A program made the translations under genes and the position numbers. From contig NC_092341.1 of NCBI RefSeq assembly GCF_046630445.1, positions 216,507,501-216,571,500 of the forward strand: a DNA stretch of 64,000 nt. The letters are read 5' to 3'. The DNA is from Rutidosis leptorrhynchoides. Lineage: Eukaryota; Streptophyta; Magnoliopsida; Asterales; Asteraceae. Positions 11,041-24,255 of the stretch are shown here, piece by piece. Under the pieces are notes generated by a model that saw nothing but the letters and a program-made list of their open reading frames with translations, searched no databases and was not told the origin of the DNA. Each line of letters starts with the position of its first letter. Position 1 is the stretch's first letter.

Positions 11041-12316
11041 GCGTTCACTGAATATCCTATTAGTTATAAAAGATAAAAATTATATAAGCTATCAAATTAA
11101 TAGACTTTTCTGCTTTTGCCCACGTTTCGAATAGCCAATAGATGCAGCAGGTAGCCAGGACCCTTTAAATCGGAAGCCCACAACTCGCTACTAACAAATC
11201 CAACTATTACTACGAACCAGAAAATTTTGAATGTCTATCAATTTAACCGCTTAAAATAATTTTTCGTCGAAATTTAAAGAAAATAAAATCTATGTCCTAA
11301 AAACTAGAGCGTAGAAATGAGAAAGAAAAAGGTTGTGTCAAAAAACAAGAATCGAAAAACAAATGTCGAAAAACAAACAGTCGAAAAATAAAAATAAGAA
11401 AATAAAGAGTCGAAACTTAGAATTCTAAAAACTTAAGTCTAAAAGTTGCGTCTAAAGGTATTAAAACTTAAAAGAAATTCTATATCCAAAACGGCAATTA
11501 CTTAATTAGGCACTAAAATCTATTTAAAACTAAAGCGATAAGCGACGACGTAAAATTCTAAAGCGCCTAAATCTTAATCTAAAGAAAAAGCACTTAAGGG
11601 ATTTTACGGCAAAGCCTAAAAATATAGAAATATAAAATACTACGGCAAAAACTAAGTACGAACGATAAATATACAAATTATGAATTAAACGATTAAAAAG
11701 ATACGAAATATAAAAATAAAACTTAAAGTTATAAAAATACAATTTTTATAAAAATATTATTTTTATATTATTTATATGGAAGTATTAGTTTTATATATTT
11801 AATAATAATTATTAAACTTAATAATACTAATTAAAACTAAAAATAAAACTAATTTAAACTAATTAATATTTTAATTAAACCCTAATTATAATAATTAATT
11901 ATATTATAAAACTAACCCTAATTCGATTCAGTTTAAGGATCAGACCTGTCAGACAGGGTCATGCGGTCGCATGGGGTTAAAGGGTTAATCTCATGCAGTC
12001 ATATGGTAACGGTTACCAGGCCAGTTATTTGGGCTGTAACAGTTGGGCCCGAATACTTAATTATTTTTTTTTTTGATTTTTAATAAAATAAAATAACTTA
12101 AATAAAACTTATAAAAAAATAATTTACTTATTAGTTTTTATAACTTTTAACAATAACAATATAAACTTTTTAATTTAAATACTTAAAAATATAGAAATAT
12201 ATTTTTCTTTTTATGTTTTTATATTTTTGTTTTAAAAACTTTTATAAATATATTTTTACAAAAATAGATTAAAATTAAACCTTTTTTTATAGCGTTTCGC
12301 TTTCGGCGTTGTTGAG
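11041..12316. other. leader between LTR and gag, no gene seen
   Basis: An AT-rich untranslated leader of the Athila/Tat-type element. It holds two diverged copies of the CATGCGATCGCATGG palindrome at 11960-11974 and 11992-12006. A short ORF at 11530-11742 is low-complexity and not supported as a gene. Confidence 0.6.
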
Positions 12317-12335
12317 TTCCCCGGCAGCGGCGCCA
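12317..12335 (-). promoter_or_regulatory. primer-binding site, tRNA-Asp type
   Basis: The minus strand reads TGGCGCCGCTGCCGGGGAA, nine bases inside the LTR end at 12344. It matches the primer site known from Athila-type elements, complementary to the 3' end of tRNA-Asp. Confidence 0.85.
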
Positions 12336-13747
12336 AAAATACTTGATGTGTGCGAGGTATAGTACGTAATACTATTAATTTTACTACGAAATACTATTAA
12401 ATACGATACAATTTTACACAAGTTATTTATTTATTTATTGAATGGATATACCTAAACCTTGCTACAACACTTATAGGCAGTGTACCTAATTGTAGAGTAG
12501 TGTATTTTTAGTAAGTCCGATTCGTTCCACAGGGATATAACTAAATTTAACAGAATATTATATTTTAAACTATATTTGTATATAAATATATATATATAAG
12601 TAGTATTATTATTATAAAAAGGGGGTTTTACCGTTTAATGACCGGTTTGTCGATTTAACATCTTAAGTTACAATTAAAACCTAATGTAAAATATTAAATA
12701 TAAATATAACTTAATTTAAAGCGTAAAATAAATGACGATAAATAAAAGTGTTATAAATAAAAGTGAAATAATTTAAAGTACGATAAATAAAATGACGGTA
12801 AATAAAAGTATGATGAGATATAAATTAAAGGAATTATGCTTATTTAAACTTCCGTAATCATGATGTTCGATGTGTTGATTTTAATTTATTATCATGGGTT
12901 AATTGTCCTTTGTCCTAGATTATTCGATATGTCCATCTGGTTTTTGTCCATAACAGTCCATCAGTCATAAATATAAAGTGCGAGTGTCCTCGTCAAATTA
13001 TCCTTATACCCGAAGTCAAATATTCCAACTAATTGGGGACTTAAACTGTAACAAGGTCTTAATACTTTATTTAATAATTACACCAGGATATCGACTGCGT
13101 GTAACCCAAGGTTTTAATACTTTGTTAACAATTACGCCAAGTGTCCTTGTACATAATCCACCCTTGTTTTAATGAGTCCATTGACTATTAATCCATTCCC
13201 GTGTCCGATTAAATGGACGATTATTAGTATTTATAAATATCCCACCCATCGTGTCCGATCGAGTGTATGTGGTTATTTATAATTACCTCAAATTGTAAAT
13301 CTCTATATTAAATTAACGAACTATCATTCAGTTAAACAAATATAAAGCCCATTAATAGCCCATAGTCCAATTTCCACAAGTGTCGGTCTTTTGTCCAAAC
13401 CCCAATTATGGTCCAAAGCCCAATTACCCCGTCTTAATATTTAGTCCAACATCACGATTACTTCGGCTTAAATAAGCATAATAATAACTTAGCTACGAGA
13501 CATTAATTTAAAAAGGTTGAACATAACTTACAATGAGTGTTAATCACGTAGTGTTACACGGACAGAATTTCTACTTACAAACTTACAACATTCGCTACCA
13601 TAACCTTATTATTATTAACTTAATATTAAAATTAAAATTAAAATATAAATATGAATATATTGAGAGAGTATGATGATAGATGGATATATGGTGTTTTAAA
13701 CTCGTCCGAAAAATGCTGAATTTATAGACATGGCCAGGCTTTTGGGG

Positions 13748-13795
13748 CCATGCGATCGCATGGGATTCCTTTGCATCTGCCATGCGATCGCATGG
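13748..13795. repeat. paired perfect palindromes CCATGCGATCGCATGG
   Basis: Two identical 16-base palindromes lie 16 bases apart (13748-13763 and 13780-13795). Two decayed relatives lie in the leader of the same element at 11960-11974 and 11992-12006, with similar spacing. They could be binding sites for a dimeric protein. The role is unknown. Confidence 0.85.
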
Positions 13796-13847
13796 TGACT
13801 TGGGACAGCTCACAATCTTTTGTTTTCTTGTTTGCCGACGGTTTTTA

Positions 13848-13852
<5 letters not shown>

Positions 13853-13936
<84 letters not shown>
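13853..13936. repeat. (AT)n microsatellite
   Basis: An almost uninterrupted AT run inside the LTR. Confidence 0.9.
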
Positions 13937-13943
<7 letters not shown>

Positions 13944-14475
13944 AGAATTATTTATATATTATATTATATTCTTGTGCATAGTTGACTTGTAATTTTAGCT
14001 CCGTTGCGTCGCGCGTTGATAGTTGGTTCATGTCCCGGTTCCCGATTTTCGAACGTCCTTGCGTACTATTTGATATCTTGTACTTTGCGTTTTGCGGCTT
14101 GTACTCTTGTAATTTTGAGACGTTTCTCATCAATAAATTGAACCACTTGGATTGTACTTTGTACTCTTTAGTGTTTTGGTCGTTTGCGTCTTCAAATCTT
14201 CGAATCTGTCTTTTGTCTTCACCTTTTATTATTTAAACGAATATCACTTGTAAATAGAACAATTGCAACTAAAAGCTTGTCTTTCTTGAAGGATAATGCT
14301 ATGAAATATATGTTCGTTTTTAGCATTATCAATAACATAAAGTAAATTTATCATGGTAAGAAAAAATAACAAAAAAAAGTAACAAAAGACATAAAAGACA
14401 TGTTGCATAAGTCATTAAAAAATATACTCATGTTTGTACATAAAAAAGGTAATCAATCATATGTTTTAACAATTT

Positions 14476-17400
14476 TTATGTGTCTGCAACCGCGTCTCCT
14501 TCCTCATGGTCTTCTCTAACGTAGATTGTATTATTTCCAATAGCAACTTCATTCAAAGGTTGAACACCGACTGAAAATGGTGGTAACTCGTCAAATTGGT
14601 CATACTCATCCTCATCAACAACGTTCTCGACACCAACAATTCGTCCTTTTCCATACTGAACCACATGCCATCTAGAATCCTTTGGGTCTTCGATAAAGAA
14701 TACTTGAGTAACTAGTTTTGCTAGAATGAATGGTTCTTCTTTATATCCATTGGTGAAAAGATTAACAGTTGTAAAACCATCCTCATCAACTTGAACACCG
14801 CGATCATTATCAACCCACTTACACTTGAACAAGGGTATAGTGTACGATTTACCATAATCTAATTCCCATATTTCTTGAATGACACCATAATAAGATTTTT
14901 TTAGCGATCCTTGATCTTTCTTCACGATTGACCATGGTGAATTCCGTCGACGAGGCTATCACCATGACACCGCTATTTTGTGTTTTACTCTTCTTATCTT
15001 GAGCTTTAGTGTAAAAGGTATACCCATTTATGTTATATCCTTGATATTGGAACACATGTTTTGGGGAGAATCCCAAAACTTCGACCGTTTTATCAATATT
15101 TGAAAGTGTCCTCCTAACTTTGTCTTTCAACCATTCTAAAAAGGTTTTTTTTATGTTGTTTTGCCAACCACTTTGCACTCTTTTTACGGTTTTGTTGTCT
15201 CAACAACGACATGTGTTCTTGTATGAACGGATCAATAGATGTAGTGTGTTGTAAGACATTAAAATGTGCCTCTTGATAATCGGCAACATTTAGCCCGTCT
15301 TGCGCCCAAGTGTCCCTTGACCTGATAGTCTTCCTTCATGACGACTTTGTGGAATCCTGACACTTTTAAACCCATCCATATAGTTTGTGCAGAATTCGAT
15401 CACCTCTTCGGATGCATATCCTTCAACGATACTGCCTTCTGGTCTATTAAGGTTCCTTACATTACCTTTCAAGATACCTATATATCTTTCAAATGGATAC
15501 ATATACCGTAAAAAAACTGGACCACATGCCTTTATTTCTCCTACAATATGAGATACCAAATGAACCATGACATCAAAGAAAGAAGGTGGAAAGTACATCT
15601 CGAGTTCGCAAAGAGTAAGTATGATATCTCTTTGATATTCATCCAGCACATCAGGATCAATCACCTTTGAATGAATCATGTTGAAAAATAAGCATAGTTT
15701 TGTTATTGTGTGTCGAATACGGTTGGGTAGAATTCCATGAATTACGATAGGAATCATCTGGGTCATTAGTACATGACAATCATGTGACTTCATACCAAGT
15801 AACTTCAAATCTTTCATCGAAGCCAACTTCCTAATGTTAGCAAAGTATCCTGATGGAACCTTAATACCATGTAAAGATTGACAAAATTTAGTTTTCTCGA
15901 CCTTCGACATAGTATAACAGGCCGGAGGAAGAAACTTGGTTGTCCTTCCATCAATATCTTTAGGTTGTAGCTCTGGTCTGATATTCATTAATTCCATGTC
16001 CCTTCTAACTTTAATTCCATCTTTTGTTTTTCCAAGAATGTTCAACAGTAACCCTATCAAACTTTCACAAACATTTTTCTCAATACGCATAACATCAAGA
16101 CAATGTCGGACTCGTAAATGCTTCCAGTAGGGTAATTTCCAAAAATAGACTTTTTCTTTCAAATACCTTTGGGAGGACCAAAACCTTTCTTTCCCAACAC
16201 AACATTTATATTAGCAACTTTAGAGAGTGTAGTTTCTCCATCCAATGGTGGTGGTAGTTTTTATCCTCTATAGTACCATCAAATAAATCTGACTTTTTAC
16301 GATACGGGTGATTCTCAGCAAGCTCTCTTCGATGCCCCATAAATTCCGGTTTCTTACAATTTGTGAGCCATATCGAGTGAGTATTTTCCTCACAAATAGA
16401 ACATGCCTTTTTTCCCTTCGTACTATATCCAGACAAATTACCATAAGCAGGAAAATCATTAATGGTGCAAAAAAGCATTACCCGTAGTTGGAAGTATTCT
16501 TTCTTGTATGCATCATAAACGTGTATGCCGGTACTCCATAATTCCATCATTTCATCAACTAATGGTTGCAAATAAACATCAATGTCGTTTCCAGGTTGCT
16601 TTGGGCCTTGAATCAAAAGAGACATCATTATGTATTTTCTTTTCATACATAGCCAAGGCGGTAGGTTATAAATGCATAGAAGAACAGGCCACGTGCTGTG
16701 ACGGCTACTCAAATCTCCAAAAGGATTAATTCCATCTGAACTGAGTCCGAACCTTATATTACGTATCTCATCCCCAAATTCTTCAAAATCTTTATCAAAA
16801 TTTTTCCATTGAAGTGAATCGGCCACAAGTCGCATTTTTCCATCATTTTTACGATCTTCAGCATGCCAACGTAATAATTTTGCATCTTTTTCATTCGCAA
16901 ATAATCTCTTTAATCTTGGTATGATAGGCAAGTACCACAATAATTTTGCAGGAGGTCCATTTTCTGACACATCACTATCAACATTATCAGTTGGTTTTCC
17001 ACGTTTATACCTAGATGTACCACATACCTTACATTGATGAAGGTCTTTGTCTTCATTCCTGTATAATATACAATCATTTGGACAAGCATGTATTCTCTGT
17101 ATTTCCAATCCCATTGGGCACATTAATTTCTTTGCTTAGTATGTTGAAACCGGCAACTCATTACCTTCTGGTAGCATTTTGTTCAACAACTCTAACAGGC
17201 TAGTGAAACTTGTGTCGCTCCAACCATTTTTTTGATTTTAAGTTAACCAGTTGTATCACGGCAGAAAGTTTTGTAAAATTCATACAACTGGTATATAAAG
17301 GTTTTTCAGCGTCAATAAATAGTTGTTGTAATCTGTCATGATACTTATCAGCAACATTATCCTCCATATTCAAATCATCAAACATGTCATCAAAATTAAC

Positions 17401-17718
17401 ATTATTGTCACTATTGTATGAATCTTCTTCATTATCGGTATCGTTATCCGAAACAGACGGGTTAAGGTCAGCTAATGACTCACCATGAAAAGACCAGCAT
17501 GTGTACCCTCTCATAAATCCGTGTGCAATTAGATGATTTTTGATATCGGTTGAATCAGCATACCACCGTGCATTTTTGCATTTCTTACAAGGACAACTAA
17601 TTGTGGTGTTTCCTTTTTCTAGTTGATCAGTCTCAGCAACTGTAATAAATTCATCAACACTATCCATAAACTCAGAGGTAGCGCGACCTATCTCGTACAT
17701 CCAAGTATTCCGATCCAT
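14476..17718 (-). pseudogene. CACTA transposase, TNP2 type (decayed)
   Basis: Domains in order on the minus strand: a transposase-associated zinc-binding domain (17718 to about 17480; CPCKKCKN with HLIAHGF and CWSFHGE), Transposase_21 (17123 to 16206; MCPMGLEIQRIHACPNDC, then SSDGINPF and NDFPAYGNLSG, which carry likely catalytic Asp residues), DUF4218 (16162 to 15290; RHCLDVMRIEKNVCESLIG) and DUF4216 (14925 to 14476; YYGVIQEIWELDY, FKCKWVD). The frame is broken at least four times: near 17230, 16190, 15305 and in an A-run at 15146-15153. A further shift lies near 14895, and a nonsense codon near 17145. ATG 17718 follows a good splice acceptor (CTTGTAG), so a non-coding first exon is possible. 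It cannot make active transposase. Confidence 0.88.
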
Positions 17719-18090
17719 CTACAAGCAACATTGAAAAAGTTAATACATTATTAAAATAATAAAGAATGTAAAAAGTTGGAAAAGGGACTAGAACCCACGA
17801 GCTCCTCTCTACCAAGCAACATCCTAACCATCTAAGCAATTGTGTTAACCTAACAACTTTACATTTATTTTCTAAAAAAACATCACGTATGGCCTACTGT
17901 TAAAAAAACCCCAAATCAAAATCAATTGAGTTATCGATCATAATCCCATTACCTCATTATCATTTCTGTGTTCTAAAAAAACCGCGAAGTAACCCAAATC
18001 CCTTGAATCTGTAAACCCTAATTGTTCGATAACCAATTCGATTCCTATTCTATTTTAGATTCGGTCTCTGCACGATTCTACTTTGCTACC
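17719..18090. promoter_or_regulatory. shared divergent promoter region of the CACTA transposase genes
   Basis: A 372-base gap between two genes that point away from each other. It must hold the promoters of both. No clear TATA box can be assigned. On the minus strand 17785-17850 looks like a tRNA-derived sequence, with an A-box-like TTGCTTAGATGGTTAGG and a B-box-like GGGTTCTAGTCCC about 30 bases later. Confidence 0.55.
17785..17850 (-). other. tRNA-like sequence with pol III box A and B resemblance
   Basis: On the minus strand TTGCTTAGATGGTTAGG (box A-like) is followed by GGGTTCTAGTCCC (box B-like; consensus GGTTCGANTCC with one difference). The spacing is near that of a tRNA. No cloverleaf or acceptor stem is evident, so it is more likely a SINE head or tRNA relic than a tRNA gene. 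Confidence 0.4.
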
Positions 18091-18382
18091 ATGGCCTGCA
18101 CAAAGCAACGTATTTCAAGAGAGTTTATTTCTAAGGTTAGTTCCTATCAGTAATTATAATTAACAATTAATTTTGTATATTTGATAATCTAAATTTATTA
18201 CTTTTTTTTATTCAGAAAAAAATATAAATATTATTGTCGCTCAATTAGACTTTGAAATGGGTTTGGTTATGAGTTCGGTCAATTTCCTTGTTATTGCATA
18301 TTGTGTATGTGTGATATGTTTGTGTATTATTCATAACACAATAATAAGACTGCATGTGTTTGAAATGATATTAAGGTGTATA

Positions 18383-21300
18383 TGTAGTGACCCGAACTTT
18401 TCCATGTTTATATATATTAAATGAAATTGTTATTTACATGATTAAGTGTTTCCAACATGTTAAGTAATCAAACTTGTTAAGACTTGATTAATTGAAATAG
18501 GTTTCATATAGACAATTGACCACCCAAGTTGACCGGTGATTCACGAATGTTAAAACTTGTAAAAACTATATGATGACATATATATGGTTATATATATAGT
18601 TAACATGATATTATGATAAGTAAGTATCTCATTAGGTATTTTAACAATGTGTTATATACACAAAAATGAGACTATTGAATTAAGAAACTCGAAAACGATA
18701 TATATAACGATTGTCGTTATAACAACGTCTTACTAAGTACATATGAATCATATTAAGATATTGATACACTTGGTTAATTATGTTAAATGATAAGTAAATA
18801 TATCATTAAGTGTATTAACAATGAACTACATATGTAAAAATAAGACTACTAACTTAATGATTTCGAAACGAGGCATATATGTAACGATTATCGTTGTAAC
18901 GACATTTAACTGTATATATATCATACTAGGATATATTATATATCATAATATTATGATAATGTAATAATTTAACATCTCTTTAGATATAATAAACAATGGG
19001 TTAACAACATTTAACAAGACCGTTAACCTAAAGGTTTCAAAACAACATATACATGTAACGACTAACGATGACTTAATGACTCAGTTAAAATGTATTTACA
19101 TGTGGTGCTTTAATATGTATTCATACACTTTTGAAAGACTTCAAGACACTTATCAAAGTACTTCTACTTAACAAAAATGCTTACAATTACATCCTCATTC
19201 ATTTTCATCAACAATTCTACTCGTATGCACTCGTATTTATACTCGTATAATACACAGCTTCTAAATGTATTTACTATTGATATATTATCACACCCCCAGT
19301 TAGGGCCTGGGTGAAATGTGACTTAATATCAAAATATACCAACATATTATAATAACGAGAACAATACTAAATGAGAAAGTTAAACTTTATGGAGTACGCA
19401 GCGGAAAATGAAATGTCGTTACAAAGGAGTAAAGTAAAGGTTTAAATGCAATAGTAATAAATGTGATAATTTCTTGATCCTATGTCCAAGTAGCATCACA
19501 TAAGCAGTAGATAAGTAAGCTTGAATCAAACAGCACCTGAGACAAAACATGCTAAAGTGTCAACCAAAAGGTTGAGTGAAGTTCATAGGTTTAACAAAAG
19601 TTTGACCGTTCTTTTAGACCACAAGATTTAGTTTGTAAAGTTGATCTCCCGCAGGATCAAAAAGTTATGCCAAAGCATGATATTTAGACAAAACGTTCAA
19701 GTTTTCCCCATGACAAGATGTGTCTGTCCTTGTCGGTTTAATTTCATTATCAAGTAATACAAAGACTTAGTCAAATGTATCAGGGACGTTACTCCCGATA
19801 GGCCTATCCCCAATAATTAAGCATGCAGCAGCAATTAAAAATATCACTATAGGGACTTAGTCGGACATAGCCGGGTATAGCATAGTTTAACAGTTTGGTA
19901 CTTGTGTCTAAATTGTAAAAAGTAAAAACAGCATGTGTCTCACCCCAAGTAAAGTAAGTAAGTTTGCTAGCAATAAAGAGGGGCTATGAATTCACCTTAA
20001 ATAGCAGTTGAAGTATTTCACGCAAGAAGGAAATTAAAGCAAGTAAGTGATCTGGATATCAACATACAGGTATAACGTTTGATTAGTTAATGTTTAACTG
20101 ACATAAAGTATATTTATTAATATATCAACTATATTGACAGTGACGGTTTTCGAGAAAAGTTCCTATTTCTCAAAAGTTTCTATTTTTGGAAACTTACTAT
20201 TTATGGAAAGCTTCCACTTATAGTAAGCTTCTAGTTTAAAAATGTTCGGGTTATAATTCTTAACAAAGATGTTGTACAATCTCGCCCAAACTTCGTTGCT
20301 AACATGCAAGTCACTCGAATGATCTATTGTTACCGAGTGGCCCAGGATCTCTTGACCAGAATCTAAGTCTTGGCATTCGAGATCCACAAGCGTCCCATAA
20401 TGGTAACAAGGATCACCCTAGGCCACAAGTAGCGGTGATGTTTGTAGTTTTTGTATGCTATCTTTAATTATAACCTTCACGTTAGGTGCGTATATACATA
20501 TATATTCATTAATTCGATTTTAATTATAATTCCTATATATTAATTCATAAAAATACTTTTATAATTTTTAGTAACATATATTACTAATTATAACATGTTA
20601 TTTATTTTATTTTTAATTGCATATAATTTATAACATTATTTACATGTTTTGGTAAAAAAATAAAATAATAAACCGAAGTAAAAAGTAAAAAGTAAAAAAT
20701 AAAAAGTAAAAAGTAAGAAAAGAATAATTACTAGTAGTAATTTTTCAAAGAGAGAATGAGAGAAATTTTGGTGTGAGTTTGAATGAGAAATGAGGGGTAT
20801 TTATACTTGAAAAAATCAGGTAAAAAGAATAAAATAATTAAAAGAAAAAGAAATATTTTAATTTTTAGTGGGATTTTAAAATTCAAAAGTATTAAATGTT
20901 AGGTCATGGGATAATGCACAAAATACAATAATAAAAGTAGTTTTTCCATTATAATTTTTAATTAAAAGGTATTTTATTTATTTATTTATTTATTTATTTT
21001 AAATTCATTTATTTTAAGGATTTTTTTATATAAATAAACAAATTGATTTAGTGCTTTTTCCAAGAATATTTGTCAATATTTTTTTTATTTTATTTAATTA
21101 ATAAATACAAATTTTGCATAAAAATAATAAATAATTCGGTATTTTGTATTTTTAATAATAATTATGATTTTAATTATTAAACTATAGTTTTAGTAAGTTT
21201 GTAAATATTATTACATTTATATATAATTGGATTTATTATATAGTTAAATATATAATACATTAACTAAATAATAAAAGTGATACAAAGTTTATATACTTAG

Positions 21301-24047
21301 TTAAATTATGTCAAATTATATAAATTAATAATATATTATTTATTTAAGCGTACATTGTTGACTAAAAATTACTATTCGGTCAATATTTAATTGTATATAA
21401 TAACCCTTAATACATATAGTCAGGCAGATAACCCTAGGGTTAATTCAGTAAATTTAGAAGTCGAAAAGTGAGGGTTGTTACATATATACACTCCAATGAT
21501 CAGCTCTTAGCAGCCCATGTGAGTCACCTAACCATGTGGGAACCATCATTTAACATCTAGTGTGAAATATCTCACAAAATAACAAACTAATGGAGCCTAT
21601 ATGACACATCCATTTTCACGCGAATGAGCAAGTCCACAAACACATTCATTTTCAATTTTTCTTGAATCAAATTACTCTCTCTCAAGTGTTCTTACTTTGT
21701 TCTAAGTGTTCTTCATCATCTTCAACAAAATCTAGCTCAATCTAGTTCATAAATCCATACATAAACCAAGTAATAAAATAACTACTCAAGAACACACTAA
21801 CAACACTTCTAAGTTTACTTTCAATCTTGCAAATCCACTTTGAATGATCATCCAACCTCAAGAAATCTTTATTATTTACAGTAAGATATCTTTCTAATAT
21901 AAGGTAATACTCATATTCAAACTTTGATTCAATTTCTATAACTTTAACAATCTTATTTCGAGTGGAAATCTTACTTGAACTTGTTTTCATGTCATGATTT
22001 TGCTTCAAGAACTTTCAAGCCATCCAAGGATCCTTTGAAGCTAGATCTATTTTTCTCATTTCCAGTAGGTTTATCCACAAAACTTGAGGTATTAATGATG
22101 TTCATAACATCATTCGATTCATATATATAAAGCTACCTTATTCGAAGGTTTAAACTTGTAATCACTAGAACATAGTTTAGTTAATTCTAAACTTGTTCGC
22201 AAACAAAAGTTAATCCTTCTAACTTGACTTTTAAAATCAACTAAACACATGTTCTATATCTATATGATATGCTAACTTAATGATTTAAAACCTGAAAACA
22301 CGTAAAACACCGTAAAACCGGATATACGCCGTCGTAGTAACACCGCGGACTGTTTTGGGTTAGTTAATTAAAAACTATGATAAACTTTGATTTAAAATTT
22401 GTTCTTCTGGGAAAATGATTTTTTATTATGAACATGAAACTATATCCAAAAATCATGGTTAAACTCAAAGTGGAAGTATGTTTTCCAAAATGGTCATCTA
22501 GACGTCGTTCTTTCGACTGAAATGACTACCTTTACAAAAATGACTTATAACCTGTATTTCCGACTATAAACTTATACTTTTTCTATTTATATATTCATAA
22601 ACTTAAATTCAATATGAAATCATAGCAACTTGAATCACTCAAAATGAATTTAAAACGAAGAAGTTATGGGTAAAACAAGATTGGATAATTTTTCTTGTTG
22701 TAGCTACGTGAAAATTGGTAACAAATCTAGATTAAGCATATCCTAGCTAACTCATATTGTATTATACATGTATTCTAATATATTATGTAATCTTGGGATA
22801 CCATACACACGAATACAATGTTTTGACATATCATATCGACCCATCTATATATATATTTCGGAACAACCATAGACACTCTATATTCAGTAATGTTGGAGTT
22901 AGCTATACAGGGTTGAGGTTGATTCCAAAATATTATATACTTTAAGTTGTGATCTAGCCTGAGGCTTGTATACACGAGGTCGTGGATTGATTCGAGATAA
23001 TATATATTGCTTTATTTCTGTACATCTAACTGTGGACAACTAGTTGTAGGTTACTAACGAGGACAGCTGACTTAATAAACTTAAAACATTAAAACGTATT
23101 AAAAATGTTGTAAATATATTTTGAACATACTTTGATATATATGTACATATTTATTATAGGTTCGTGAATCGACCAGTGGCCAAGTCTTACTTCCCGACGA
23201 AGTAAAAATCTGTGAAAATGAGTTATAGTCCCACTTTTAAAATCTAATATTTTTGGGATGAGAATACATGCAGCTTTATAAATGTTTTACAAAATAGACA
23301 CAAGTACATGAAACTACTTTCTATGGTTGAACGATCGAAGCCGAATATGCCCCTTTTACTTGGTAACCTAAGAATTAGTAAACCAATCTACTAATTGACG
23401 CGAATCCTAAAGATAGATCTATTGGACCCAACAAACCCCATCCGTTGTAGCGGATGCTTTAGTACTTCGAGTTTTTATATCATGTCCGATGGATGTCCCG
23501 GAATGATGGGGATATTCTTATATGCATCTTGTTAATGTCGGTTACCAGGTGTTCAAACCATATGAATGATTTTTATCTCTATGTATGGGATGTATATTGA
23601 AATATGAAATCTTGTGGTCTATTATTATGATTTGATAAATATATAGGTTAAACCTATAACTCACCAACATTTTTGTTGACGTTTAAAGCATGTTTATTCT
23701 CAGATGATTATTAAGAGCTTCCGCTGTTGCATGCTAATATATGGTCAAGAGTTGGAGTCAGCATGCTTGTATAATATTGTTTAAAACTGCATTCGAAATT
23801 TACTTTGTTGTAACATATTAATATTGTAAACCAATATGTATTGGTAGTGTGTAAGTGTGATATTTTAGATTATCATTTCTGATAATCTAGGCGGTGTCCT
23901 TTTAACCTTGTCGATAAAATAAAGGTTATGGTTTGTTTTTTTTAAAACGAATGCAGTCTTTAAAAAACGTCTCATATAGAGGTCAAAACCTCGCAACGAA
24001 ATCAATTAATATGGAACGTTTATAATCAATATGAACGGGACATTTCA
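18383..24047 (+). repeat. 5' LTR of copy B, split by a solo LTR
   Basis: It starts TGTAGTGACCCG and ends GGGACATTTCA. Bases 19286-21482 are a nested foreign LTR plus a duplicated TATAT. The remainder aligns end to end with the 3' LTR at 30776-34238 with few differences. Confidence 0.93.
19286..21482 (-). mobile_element. solo LTR nested in the 5' LTR of copy B
   Basis: A 2,197-base insertion flanked by TATAT (19281-19285 and 21483-21487). The empty site can be read in the 3' LTR near 31671. On the minus strand it begins TGTAACAACCCTCAC and ends GGGGTGTGATA. No primer site, gag or pol is present, so it is a solo LTR left by recombination between two LTRs. The end is TG...TA rather than TG...CA. 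The 74-residue ORF at 20163-20387 has no recognised family. Confidence 0.88.
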
Positions 24048-24049
24048 AT

Positions 24050-24067
24050 TGGTATCCGAGCATTGGT
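24050..24067 (+). promoter_or_regulatory. primer-binding site, tRNA-iMet type (copy B)
   Basis: TGGTATCCGAGCATTGG begins two bases after the 5' LTR. It matches the iMet primer site TGGTATCAGAGC with one change (A to C), a sign of decay compared with copy A. Confidence 0.82.
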
Positions 24068-24255
24068 CTTAGAGAACCAGAAATTTGCATTAGTGTGTCT
24101 TATCGAGTTTGTTAGGATACATTAATGAGTCTGGACTTCAACTGTGTTTTCTTTAAAAACGATTGCTTAACACTTTTGTTGGAAACTATATATTATTAAC
24201 ATGTAATTATTATCTGATATATTAACCTCTCAATTTGTTTGATATTGTGTGATAG

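Larger units (their letters stand above)
9855..14331 (-). mobile_element. Athila/Tat-type Ty3/gypsy retrotransposon, 5' part
   Basis: The minus-strand order is LTR (14331 to 12344), a tRNA-Asp-type primer site, a leader of about 1.3 kb, then a broken gag cut at 9854 by the next element. The primer site and the gag type put it in the non-chromovirus Athila/Tat branch. Its LTR ends lie directly against CACTA sequence at 14332, so it inserted into the 3' flank of the TNP2 gene. The far end is outside the window, so no target duplication can be checked. Confidence 0.8.
12344..14331 (-). repeat. 5' LTR of Athila/Tat-type element
   Basis: A 1,988-base LTR that starts TGATAATGCTAAAAACG and ends CGCACACATCA on the minus strand. 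It contains an AT microsatellite (13853-13936) and two perfect 16-base palindromes (13748-13763 and 13780-13795). Confidence 0.85.

Noticed and set aside
1-14331. Left terminus of the CACTA element
   Set aside because: CACTAC occurs at 5451-5456 but is part of the LTR start of copy A (complement of TGTAGTG). No CACTACTAC end with subterminal repeats is found.
19286-21482. A complete nested retrotransposon
   Set aside because: No primer site, coding region or second LTR is present and the target duplication fits both ends, so it is a solo LTR.
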